Of a DNA stretch of 54,195 bases, positions 1 through 8,700 are shown piece by piece (position 1 is the first letter of the stretch; the number at the start of each line of letters is the position of its first letter). Made by a program: the position numbers and the translations under genes. The stretch is from a virus. Below the pieces are notes generated by a model, which was not told the origin of the DNA, searched no databases, and saw only the letters and a list, made by a program, of their open reading frames with translations. The stretch is taken from positions 1-54,195 of IMG/VR virus record IMGVR_UViG_3300020201_000001; one strand, given 5' to 3'.

Positions 1-127
1 AAGACATCCTAAAAGGTGGCATGGATGAGATGGGTAAACTTATCTATATGACCAAAGAAATGAGCAAGTTCTCACATTTTATCCATACAAGATTTGGAAA
101 AGATAAACGGACAGTAAATACCAGGGA
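1..127. repeat. Terminal direct repeat (circular overlap), left copy
   Basis: The first 127 bases are identical to the last 127 bases of the window (54069-54195). The reading frame of the capsid gene continues without a break across the join. A 127-base exact overlap is what a de Bruijn assembler with k=127 leaves on a circular contig, so this marks a closed molecule of about 54,068 bp rather than proven physical phage ends. Confidence 0.95.
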
Positions 128-1433
128 GCATAAAGTTATGCAGCTTTCTGAATTTGAACGTTTCTACACAGTACAAGTAGCATCAACAACAGCAGTAGGT
201 GGACGTTGTACAATCGGGCTTCGTAACTATGAAGCAGAGCAAATCAAAATCAATGACACGCTAATTGCAGCGAATACATTTGTATCTCCAGTAGTTGAGG
301 GACAGGTATTAGCTGCAGTAACATTAAACAGTGCAGCAAACCATGTAGTGTACAACCCAGATAGTGCTGGTGGTCGTTTAACTGACTTATTGTTTAGTAG
401 AAGTGGCGGACAAGATAATGCTACTTCTGTGTACTTCGCAGATTACGAACAGCTTGACGTTATCTCTGTTGATTCAAGAGATTCAGCTGGACCAGGACTA
501 ACATTAATTACATTGCGTAGATGTTACATGGGACCAACTGCAACAGATCGTGGTGGTGCTTTAATTCCTACTGGTATACTTGATACAGCATTAGCGGCTA
601 ACTTAGCTGGTTCTGCCATACAAGTTGGTGACACGTTACATCGTGCTTTGCCTTCATTCTATGAAGGTACAGATGCACCTACAGGTGTATTCAAGAACAT
701 TGAGATTGACAATAACTTTACGCAAGAACTTAAGTATGCAGTAGAGATTACTAATGAAAGTGACATTGAAGGTACTTGGATCCAGGAATCACCATTGGAC
801 ATTAATCGTTGGTTAATGACGAAACGTGCTAATAGAGATTACGAGATCCAAATGATTTTTGGCAAGAAAGCCAAAGAAATGGACTCAAGCGGTAGAGTAC
901 GTTATAGATCTGGTGGTGTATTGGAATTCATAGCGAAAGACAAAGACCATTATTTGAAATATGCACAATCAACATTATCATGGTCTAACTTGTTGAAATT
1001 CACAAAAGAGATTTCACGTTTAGGTGGTAGTGAAGAAAGATACTTATTCTGCGGTTATTCACTTGACACAGCTTTAAGAGCTTCCTTTGCAGAGAGTAAT
1101 TTAGTTATTAATGATCCTAACTTAACAAAAGAATTTAACGTAGAAGTTAATTCAATTATGGGTGCTGGAGTTAAGATTAACTTGATACCATCGCAGATTA
1201 TGGAAGAGATGGGTTTTGGACTTAAAGGTCTTTGCTTAGATTTAGATAATCCTTCGTTCACTCCAGTAACTCACAAAGGTTACGATATGAAAGTAGATAA
1301 AGGACCTAATGGAAAAGGCATTCAAGCGAACGGACAACAAATCTACAAAGAGCAAATGCTTGGTATCAAAGGTCTGGAAAGACGTTACAGAGATTACCAT
1401 TCAATTCTTGACTTTACTAACATAGGAGCATAA
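1..1433 (+). CDS. Major capsid protein (3' part; gene starts at 53996)
   Basis: Read circularly, this gene is 53996-54068 joined to 1-1433 and encodes 501 aa. The first ATG inside the left edge (21) is internal. Gene order (portal, acidic scaffold-like protein, this gene) and length fit a major capsid protein. The middle (about residues 245-345) has an element with NNFTQ, a long charged helix ending in YEIQMIFGKKAKE, then SGGVLEFI. This resembles the N-arm/E-loop-to-P-domain region of SU10/N4-gp56-type HK97-fold capsid proteins: a TQ element, a helix with acidic residues, then a Gly-rich turn before a hydrophobic strand. That fold assignment is inference. The stop is two bases before the next gene, which implies translational coupling. 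Confidence 0.8.
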   Translation, partial: DILKGGMDEMGKLIYMTKEMSKFSHFIHTRFGKDKRTVNTREHKVMQLSEFERFYTVQVASTTAVGGRCTIGLRNYEAEQIKINDTLIAANTFVSPVVEGQVLAAVTLNSAANHVVYNPDSAGGRLTDLLFSRSGGQDNATSVYFADYEQLDVISVDSRDSAGPGLTLITLRRCYMGPTATDRGGALIPTGILDTALAANLAGSAIQVGDTLHRALPSFYEGTDAPTGVFKNIEIDNNFTQELKYAVEITNESDIEGTWIQESPLDINRWLMTKRANRDYEIQMIFGKKAKEMDSSGRVRYRSGGVLEFIAKDKDHYLKYAQSTLSWSNLLKFTKEISRLGGSEERYLFCGYSLDTALRASFAESNLVINDPNLTKEFNVEVNSIMGAGVKINLIPSQIMEEMGFGLKGLCLDLDNPSFTPVTHKGYDMKVDKGPNGKGIQANGQQIYKEQMLGIKGLERRYRDYHSILDFTNIGA

Positions 1434-1435
1434 AA

Positions 1436-2101
1436 ATGAAAAAAATCATTTTATTACTGTTATTACTTTTGGTACCCTTTTTTTTACATGCACAGAATAA
1501 TACAGCAAAAAGAGAAGCTGGCATGTCGGTTAGTACGGTATTCGAAAGAGTAATAGCTTTGGATTCTATTGGTTACAAACCAACTTTAGCAATCTTAAGT
1601 ATGAGTGCAGCTTCTAATACAGTCGCAGGCAATACTACATCAACCGCTACATTCACATCTGATATAATCAACTTAGATGCTGATACAATCGGATTTGTAG
1701 TTGAGATAACAGAAGTAACTTTCCTTAGTGGTGGAACCAATAGATTAAGTCGGACGTATACTTTAGCAACACCTGACAGTTTAGGTATGGCTATAAAATT
1801 ACAACCATTAACACCAGGTGGCTTAGGATCAATCAATGCAATCTTTAACAACACTATAGCAGCGGCAGGTGGCTGGAGATTTGGTTTCATAAGCGTAGAT
1901 ACATTAAGAAGCAATGCAGCCTTTGGAGTAGTAGCTACTAAAGCAGATAGGATTACGTTTGTTGACAATATAAAAACAGCATCATTCCCTGTAGCTTGTT
2001 CACAAGGTCGTTTAGTATTCTTAATCCAGAACTGGAAAGCAGTGGATAGAACAAGATTTCGATTGACAGTAAGAATAATTAAAAAATGGAGTGGAATATA
2101 A
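1436..2101 (+). CDS. Secreted/exported protein of unknown function with signal peptide
   Basis: 221 aa. The N-terminus is a textbook Sec signal peptide: two lysines, seven consecutive leucines at residues 6-12, then FFLHAQN, giving a likely signal peptidase I cut after A19. The rest is Thr/Ser/Asn-rich with alternating hydrophobic residues, so probably beta-sandwich. It starts two bases after the capsid stop, with a GGAGCAT ribosome site, so it should be made in capsid-like amounts. A signal peptide is odd for a gene in a head-protein operon. It may be an exported late protein (for example one altering the cell surface) or a head decoration protein whose leader is retained or removed. No family recognised. 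Confidence 0.75.
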   Translation: MKKIILLLLLLLVPFFLHAQNNTAKREAGMSVSTVFERVIALDSIGYKPTLAILSMSAASNTVAGNTTSTATFTSDIINLDADTIGFVVEITEVTFLSGGTNRLSRTYTLATPDSLGMAIKLQPLTPGGLGSINAIFNNTIAAAGGWRFGFISVDTLRSNAAFGVVATKADRITFVDNIKTASFPVACSQGRLVFLIQNWKAVDRTRFRLTVRIIKKWSGI

Positions 2102-2409
2102 TGGACATAGGACAATCAACGGTACACTTGAAGAATTTCGCAAGTAGACCATCAGCAGGACCAGGTGATAAATTAATCAAGATATTAAGATTAACTTGGG
2201 GAACTTCACAGAATATAGATTTGACAGGATTAGTGCGTAGAGGTGCTACTGTATCATATCTTATATCAGAAGTAAGAACAGTGAGTGCGGCAGGTTTAAT
2301 TACTATAGCAATTGTATCCCAATTACCACAAGATGCAGATCTAGTAGACTTGCTTATTTTGTTTGACGTATCAGACATAGCACCATCAAGTGAGTACGTA
2401 TTCTCGTAA
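2101..2409 (+). CDS. Small hypothetical structural-region protein
   Basis: 102 aa, starting at ATG 2101, which overlaps the previous stop (TAATG); GGAG at 2088-2091 is spaced 9 bases upstream. A longer reading from 2086 would move the start upstream of that ribosome site. The protein has alternating polar and hydrophobic segments that look beta-rich, no membrane segment and no motif I recognise. It is the last gene before a strong terminator, so with the capsid and the signal-peptide protein it forms the end of a highly expressed head cassette. A decoration or head-completion role is possible but unsupported. Confidence 0.7.
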   Translation: MDIGQSTVHLKNFASRPSAGPGDKLIKILRLTWGTSQNIDLTGLVRRGATVSYLISEVRTVSAAGLITIAIVSQLPQDADLVDLLILFDVSDIAPSSEYVFS

Positions 2410-2417
2410 CCTTTATA

Positions 2418-2446
2418 GCCCTCTTTTGTTAGAGGGCTTTTCTTTT
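2418..2446 (+). terminator. Rho-independent terminator after the capsid cassette
   Basis: GCCCTC (2418-2423) pairs perfectly with GAGGGC (2432-2437) around an 8-base loop and is followed by TTTTCTTTT. It lies directly after the stop at 2409 and before the next gene at 2464. It probably caps capsid transcripts and lowers expression of the downstream tail genes. Confidence 0.9.
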
Positions 2447-2463
2447 ACCTATCAGGAATTATA

Positions 2464-3201
2464 ATGTTAGTATTCCAAGCACACCAACAATTAGCTTTGA
2501 CATTAGGAGATACTAATGACGACATTACAAATGCCGTGTTACCAGATGGCGTACGTTATTCAGCATTACTAAGAAACACTTATATCTATTTAGGCATCAT
2601 AGACGTGTTTAACACCGTACTTAGTAGTTTATACCTCTTACCACGTAAACGTTCGTTAGAAGCCATAGAAACGCTATTCAAGAATGAGATAGTAACACAA
2701 TCTATAGACTATTCAGCGGCAGATAATGTAGAAGCACCTTTAACTTTGACAAGTCCAGCTTATGCAGTATTAAATACTTATATAACTCTTACAGTCAATG
2801 GAGTGGCACGCAGAGTGTCTATCCCAATTATAACAAGTAATAGAAGAAATCAGATAGATAATGGTTATAGCTCACAAAGGGCAGAGATGTATGGCATAGC
2901 ACGGTTAGCTGCAGGGCAAGTTGCTATCAGTAACAACACAGGTGTCACTATAACAGCTGCACCCGTTGTAATAACATATTTACCAGTAGTAACTGTACCA
3001 TCAGTATTGCCAGTAGCAGGCACAGGAGCAGGGCAAATCAATGGCTTGTTACCATTATCAGATGAGTATATGGGACAAGCATTAGCTTTCGCAGCTATGC
3101 GTGGTTTTATGGATAACCAAGAAATTGGCAGTCCTGAAAGGTTCGGACAATTATTCACAACGAAACAAATAGGAACACAGAATGCCAATATTAGCAATTA
3201 A
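2464..3201 (+). CDS. Probable head/connector structural protein
   Basis: 245 aa, ATG preceded by AGGA. The N-terminal third is helical, with a charged KRKRS-type stretch; the rest is Ala/Thr/Val-rich and beta-prone, ending in a short helical segment. No signature motif is visible. It sits between the capsid terminator and the lysozyme, and its 3' end overlaps the next gene by 20 bases, so it is co-translated with it. In podovirus gene order this is where head-completion or ring/connector proteins lie. The structural role is inferred from position only. Confidence 0.65.
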   Translation: MLVFQAHQQLALTLGDTNDDITNAVLPDGVRYSALLRNTYIYLGIIDVFNTVLSSLYLLPRKRSLEAIETLFKNEIVTQSIDYSAADNVEAPLTLTSPAYAVLNTYITLTVNGVARRVSIPIITSNRRNQIDNGYSSQRAEMYGIARLAAGQVAISNNTGVTITAAPVVITYLPVVTVPSVLPVAGTGAGQINGLLPLSDEYMGQALAFAAMRGFMDNQEIGSPERFGQLFTTKQIGTQNANISN

Positions 3202-4174
3202 CGGAGCACCAATTGTAGCACCAAATGGCATACAATTAGGCACAGTACCTTTAGGTAGTTGGACGGTACAGAGAGTAGTATCAGAAGCGATGATCTTAAC
3301 AGGCACTTTAGATAACGAACAAGATGTATTTATAGAGAACGTAAGAAATCACTATAATATGAATTTATCACATTTAGCGGATTTACTTAACTTAGCAGCA
3401 ACACCATTTTATGGTACGTATTTAACTGGATTATTAGAGACAGTACTTCATCCATTTAGTGGAGTACATTGGATCAGTTTAGGTAATGATTATGCGGTAT
3501 TGCCTATGAGCGTAGCACCAACTGTTGTTTACCCAGGTACGCCAGCACTAAGCACTAACGTAATGAGCAAAATACATTCCATTAAAAACGTTACGATTAA
3601 CTTACGTACTACGTCGCCAAGTACTGCAGACTATCCAGGATCAGCACAAAGTTTTGCGTCATTAAATGCGGCAGCAAATTACACAGGCAATATTGTTAAG
3701 TGGGACATCTCTAAGATATTACAACAATCTAATAACTTAAATAACCAGCATACGCAAACAATCGCTTACGCACACCACGGTGAAGAAATATTATTCTTTA
3801 TCGGTGCAGACATAGCCACACCATTAAGACTTGCTCAAACAGGAACACCAGCTTACACTATTGTAGCTCCTACAACAGCTAACGATACTGGACATTACTT
3901 TACTGTATGGTGCAATAGGAATCCTATGTTAGATAATATGACATCAATAAGTACTGCAGCAAATGCATCAGGTTTCTTCCAGAGTTGTGATTTACCAGAT
4001 AGATATGTTAAATTGCTTATTGATATGATTGCAAGAAACATTTATCAGCAAAAGAAAGAAGCAGTACCACAAAACATTGAACAAGGTATTCAGTCAGGCT
4101 TAGCACAGATTAGTCAAAACTTTGAACAAGCATTAAGATTAGAACAACAAAAATTATTACCAAATCAACAATAG
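3182..4174 (+). CDS. Probable structural protein (head/tail region)
   Basis: 330 aa. The start ATG lies inside the end of the preceding gene, with AGGA 8 bases upstream. The sequence is rich in Thr, Ala and Asn, with many short beta-like stretches, and ends in a Gln/Glu-rich helix (about residues 285-330) of coiled-coil character. No known motif. Composition and position suggest a virion component. I cannot say whether it belongs to the head, the connector or the tail. Confidence 0.65.
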   Translation: MPILAINGAPIVAPNGIQLGTVPLGSWTVQRVVSEAMILTGTLDNEQDVFIENVRNHYNMNLSHLADLLNLAATPFYGTYLTGLLETVLHPFSGVHWISLGNDYAVLPMSVAPTVVYPGTPALSTNVMSKIHSIKNVTINLRTTSPSTADYPGSAQSFASLNAAANYTGNIVKWDISKILQQSNNLNNQHTQTIAYAHHGEEILFFIGADIATPLRLAQTGTPAYTIVAPTTANDTGHYFTVWCNRNPMLDNMTSISTAANASGFFQSCDLPDRYVKLLIDMIARNIYQQKKEAVPQNIEQGIQSGLAQISQNFEQALRLEQQKLLPNQQ

Positions 4175-4183
4175 GAGATTATT

Positions 4184-4372
4184 ATGCCAGGACCAGTGTA
4201 CGTAAAGAAGAACAAAGCAGTTAAAGAACCAGTAGAAGTAGTAAAGAAAACAACAGTAGCACCAACACTCAAGAAAAAAGAACCACAACCCACTAAGAGA
4301 GAATATGCATTAAGTGAAGGAAAATCATCTTCACGTGGCGAAAATGCTTCGTTAATGTTTGCAGGCAAATAA
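4184..4372 (+). CDS. Small basic Lys/Pro-rich protein
   Basis: 62 aa, ATG 4184 preceded by AGGAG. It is strongly basic in its first 40 residues (KKNK, KKTT, KKKE), Pro/Val-rich, and ends in a Ser/Gly-rich tail. Predicted disordered, with no signal peptide or membrane segment. The gene is tightly spaced between a structural gene and the lysozyme. It could bind DNA or the capsid interior, but nothing in the sequence proves this. Confidence 0.65.
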   Translation: MPGPVYVKKNKAVKEPVEVVKKTTVAPTLKKKEPQPTKREYALSEGKSSSRGENASLMFAGK

Positions 4373-4385
4373 CAAAGGATAACCA

Positions 4386-4943
4386 ATGATTAGTAGATTC
4401 GATCAATTCATGCATTTTGTTTGGCTATCAGAAGGTGGTTATGTTAATGACCCAGCAGACAGAGGCGGAGAAACTAAGTATGGCATTACAAAACTAACAG
4501 CACGTGCTTATGGTTACAATGGCGATATGCGAGCGTTGGTTAAAGAAGAGGCAAGAGATATATATTTGAAAGGTTATTACAATTCGTTGTATGACAAAAT
4601 TGATAGTATAGACATTGCTTATAAGCTATTTGATTTAGGCATCAACTGTGGTACAGCAACAGCGGTTAAAAGAATACAGATATTGTGTGCAAGGACTGTG
4701 ACTACACAAGTTAATTGGTTATCTAAAGTAGATGGACACTTTGGTCCTAAAACTTTATTTAACCTTAATGAACGTATAGCTAAGTTAGGCGACAAAGTTG
4801 TATGGAATGAATACATAGCATTAATGGAAGATTACTACAAGAGTATCGTAGCCACTAAACCAAGTCAAAGTAAGTTTATTAAAGGCTGGTTAAACAGGCT
4901 TCACAAGAAACCTATCTTTGGTAAAGGAGAGAATAATGTATAG
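4386..4943 (+). CDS. Endolysin: GH108-type N-acetylmuramidase with peptidoglycan-binding domain
   Basis: 185 aa. The N-terminal half contains the glycoside hydrolase 108 signature: SEGGYV with the expected catalytic glutamate at residue 16, followed by NDPADRGGETKYGIT. It should cleave the glycan strands of peptidoglycan at lysis. The C-terminal half (about residues 90-175) has VDGHFGPKT, typical of the PG_binding_3 domain that accompanies this catalytic domain; length and domain order match the family. There is no signal peptide, so release from the cytoplasm would need a holin. It is embedded among structural genes, far from the holin candidate at 30441. Virion-associated use during entry is an alternative. 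Confidence 0.93.
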   Translation: MISRFDQFMHFVWLSEGGYVNDPADRGGETKYGITKLTARAYGYNGDMRALVKEEARDIYLKGYYNSLYDKIDSIDIAYKLFDLGINCGTATAVKRIQILCARTVTTQVNWLSKVDGHFGPKTLFNLNERIAKLGDKVVWNEYIALMEDYYKSIVATKPSQSKFIKGWLNRLHKKPIFGKGENNV

Positions 4944-5718
4944 TGTTCAAGATGTTATTAGTTTAGTTCAATCAGACATAAATGATTTAAGTATGGAGAA
5001 AGTGCAACGTGGTGAGTACTTAGCTTTATTACGTACTGTAGCAATACCAATAGCACAAGAAACAAAAGTATACATCGGACAACTTACAGCTACACCTACT
5101 TTAGTTCCGAATACGAACGTATACACTGTTACTTTCGGTACGCCTAATGTAACAAAAAGTGTAGTACCTAACATCTTCAAGTTCATCCAAGTACGTAGGA
5201 CTAACAATGATGGTAGTAGAATTATTGGTAATGAATATTCCAAACAAGCAGTAGCACAAACTATAAACGAACTATATCCATTTGATAACTATGTAGAAAT
5301 AGGTTCAGGTGCTTTCAGCACAGAGTTTATTAATCCAGCGTCTGGTTTGATAGATGGTACGTTCACGTTACGTTTCCCTTATGCTTTCCAGTCAAGCGAA
5401 AGTATCACAGTAGATTACATTTCAGATATGCCAACTAACTTATATAGTGGAGTAGATAAATGGGAACTACAAGCATCATCACCAATATCTATCCCAAACT
5501 TCTTATACAATACCTTCCACTATGGATTGTTAGAAAGAGTTATAGAACGGTTGTATTTAAGCGGAGACGTACGTTATGCCGACAAGGTAGGTTATGTATC
5601 CAATAAGTACAAAGAATCGCTTAGAGAAGCCGTAGCGTACAGTTTAACTTTAAAAGATGAATCAAGTGTATTGAGACATCAGCCTTACGTATTCTTACCA
5701 GATGGAGATAGTTGGTGA
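4936..5718 (+). CDS. Head-tail adaptor protein (P22 gp4 / T7 gp11-like)
   Basis: 260 aa. ATG 4936 follows AAGGAGAG and overlaps the lysozyme end by 8 bases; a TTG start at 4918 lacks a ribosome site. The architecture is an N-terminal helical segment with an Arg-Gly-Glu-Tyr turn, a central beta region, then a C-terminal pair of helices around IPNFLYNTFHYGLLERVIERL. This matches the pattern of podovirus portal-adaptor/tail-tubular A proteins (helix, beta barrel, long helices). It lies directly upstream of the nozzle-like gene, the usual order. It would form a 12-subunit ring under the portal. Assignment is by pattern and synteny. Confidence 0.6.
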   Translation: MYSVQDVISLVQSDINDLSMEKVQRGEYLALLRTVAIPIAQETKVYIGQLTATPTLVPNTNVYTVTFGTPNVTKSVVPNIFKFIQVRRTNNDGSRIIGNEYSKQAVAQTINELYPFDNYVEIGSGAFSTEFINPASGLIDGTFTLRFPYAFQSSESITVDYISDMPTNLYSGVDKWELQASSPISIPNFLYNTFHYGLLERVIERLYLSGDVRYADKVGYVSNKYKESLREAVAYSLTLKDESSVLRHQPYVFLPDGDSW

Positions 5719-8700
5719 ATAAAGTAATTAAACAACAAGTATCGTTTGAAAAAGGAATGGTCGAAACATTTAAGCAAGAAGGTTTAGGTGCGAATGAGAA
5801 TTTAACTTCTGTGCTATACTTAGAGAACTACAATCCTAATTTAGAACAAATGAGCTTAATCAAAAGACCTGGTATATCACAGGACAGTTTGACTAACTAT
5901 GAAGGTTTAAACTATTACAGGGGTGGTGGCACGTTTTCAGGCACACTACCTCTCCTCACAGACCCAGCTGGTGCTAATGAGATAGCTAACGGAGCGTTAA
6001 TGCCTTATACTGCACCATTAATCCAAGACGTTACTAAATTCAATAACTTAGTAACTGATTTTATACAGCATTTTGCAATATTAGAAACAAGTAATTTTAG
6101 TAGCAATAAAACTCAATTATTATTTAGTAAAGCTTTCGTAGAGTATAATTTAGTGATAGAAGCTTTAATGCCTAAACTAAGTACATTAGGCACGCAAGAG
6201 ATACCTTCTGTAATGGTAACTTCGTTTAGTAAATGTTTAGACACACCTGCAAGCAACGTACCTGTTACTCGTTGGTATAATGCATGGAAGAATTGTTTTG
6301 ACATGGTAGGACGTGTTACTGGCAATTTCTCTATTGCTATGAAGCTTAACCAAACGTTCCCAGGCTGGTGGGCTTTAGGTAACTTTAGAGACGCAATACG
6401 TTATGGCGAGAGTATGCTATTTAGTACTTCGTTTACATCGGATGAAATGAATGCTTTGTTTCCAACTATAGCTAATCAAAAATTATTATTAGATTATTTG
6501 TACCCAGTTTATAAATGGGCTTTGTGGGATATACGTAAAAAAAGATATGAGAATAACCAATTCTGGAATGGAGTTGCATTAGCAGGTCAAACAGGCACAA
6601 CAACTTTAGAGAATATAGCTAACAACAGATTGACAGGTTGGAAGATACTAACACCAACAAGACCTAAAGGCATAAGTGCAGGTATTCAATATCGTACTAC
6701 TAAACATGAAGCTTTAAGTGTGTTCAAACAAGTTGATCCGCAAAGCAATACACCAAGTACAACAGTAGCCAACAATACATGGTTTGATTTTAACTTAATG
6801 TTATGGTCTGAAAAGATAGAGGATAACATAGCATACTTCAATAGATTTGCAACTGGTGCAGCAAACAGTACTACCGCATCAGAGGTACGTACAGAAGGTA
6901 TGCTATTCTCAAGAGTAAATGGAGTTGTTCCAAGTGTCAACACAATCGAATATCCAAGGCACAATGGGGTAGTAAAAGCTTTAAATACTTTAGCTAATTT
7001 ATTGAATGTAAACACATTTCAAAATGCTTACTATACCACAAGCGGTGGTGGTGGTGACGGTATGATGATAGTTCCAGAGATACATGGAAGGAAAGTAGAA
7101 GCTAAGTCATATGTTGATAAGTTAGGTAGAGCTATCAAAGGTATCTTAACTACATTTGGTTCAGTTGGCGGACGTACTTGTAATGCTTTGTTGAACATAT
7201 CTTTTCCTAACTATGTACAAGCACAATTACCAAGACCTTATTTCGAAGGTGACGAATTACACTTCGTAACGACAATTAAGATTAACAATATTGAGTACTT
7301 ATTGCTCAACCAAAAAGTTGTTTTAGGTAGTGATGTTTTTGGAGTGACATTAGTAGAACCACACCGTACAACTGTGAACACTGTAACAGGAAATGGGGAT
7401 ACAAGTAACTTTGTAGTAACTCCAAATTGTGGAGCTGGAGAAGTAGGTGGACCTATAGCTGCAGTACCTTATTTCGCTAGGACAACAGTTGATCCTCTTA
7501 ATCCACCAATTAATCAAGATTTGTTTAATTACGGTAGGGCAGTCCAAACTGCAGGTTATGCAGATTTAGGTGATCCAAGACCACGAGACATTAACGCTAT
7601 CATAGGCGAAAGAGTAGTTTTAGTTAATGGGAAGCCATTCACACACTCAGGCGGTACTCCCGACAAAACGTTTGGTGGACAATCTACATTATTGAAGTCA
7701 TGGAATACTATTGGCTTTACTATATTGCTTTCTTTGAAAATGATGCAAACATTGATAGAACAAAATGCAAGCTCTATTAATGTTTATTTATTGGAAGCTA
7801 ACCAAGAAGAAGACTTCTTCAATAAAGTAGGTATATTCTCAGCACAAGAACCACCACAAGTATTATACAAGCCATCACGACAAGTAGATACAGAGAATGC
7901 AGATTTTAGCAAATTCGGTTTGTTAAAGAAATTTTTAATTGACGGCAAAGGTAATTTGTTCTCGTATGACTTTACTAACGAACAATCATATAGCAAGTTC
8001 AACAGAAGGGCAACCAATGCATGGAGACAAGATAATGGTTATGTTTGGGCAGTGCCTCAAAATTATACAGCTACTACGCCTATGTTCACAACCAGTAATG
8101 AACCAAGCGTAAGTGTAAATGGACTTCAAGATTGGACAAGACAAAACTATTTGAGGAATACGCTTACAAATGATACAAGTGTTAGTGTAGTATCAAATAC
8201 ACGTACTGGTAATTATTGGTCTCCTGACTTCTATGTATGGGATTACCCTACTGATACTACGTTCTTAGCTTTAGGTGGTAGTGGTAAATATTGGGAAGGT
8301 ACTGGTAGTGAGTTAGTATGTAACATACAAGGTATTACTTTCATTAGTGGATGCAGGAATGAATCTTTTGAGTTAGAGCAAGCAACAGTCCGTTGGGGAG
8401 TAATCCAAAATGGAGCGGCTTCATACGATGCTTTCTATGTAGAGAATGAGATTAAGTTTGGTGCTTTACCACACACAGCTTTAGTGAATTACAGAGATAC
8501 ACTTTGGGTATTCAATAGAGAGGAATTTTATCGTTTAGCTTTGCCTAATCCTTACGATATTAGTACATGGCAATCATTAGACAAGCAGGAAGGGCAAGGA
8601 GCGTTTTGTAGCAAGCAAACAGCAGTCACGCCTTATGGTATAGCTTACTGCAATGAAAATGGTATATGGTTAAGCGATGGCTCTAAACCGCAATCATTAA

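Noticed and set aside
1-127. The terminal repeat as true phage direct terminal repeats
   Set aside because: Its length of 127 equals a common assembler k-mer and it falls inside the capsid gene, a poor place for physical ends.
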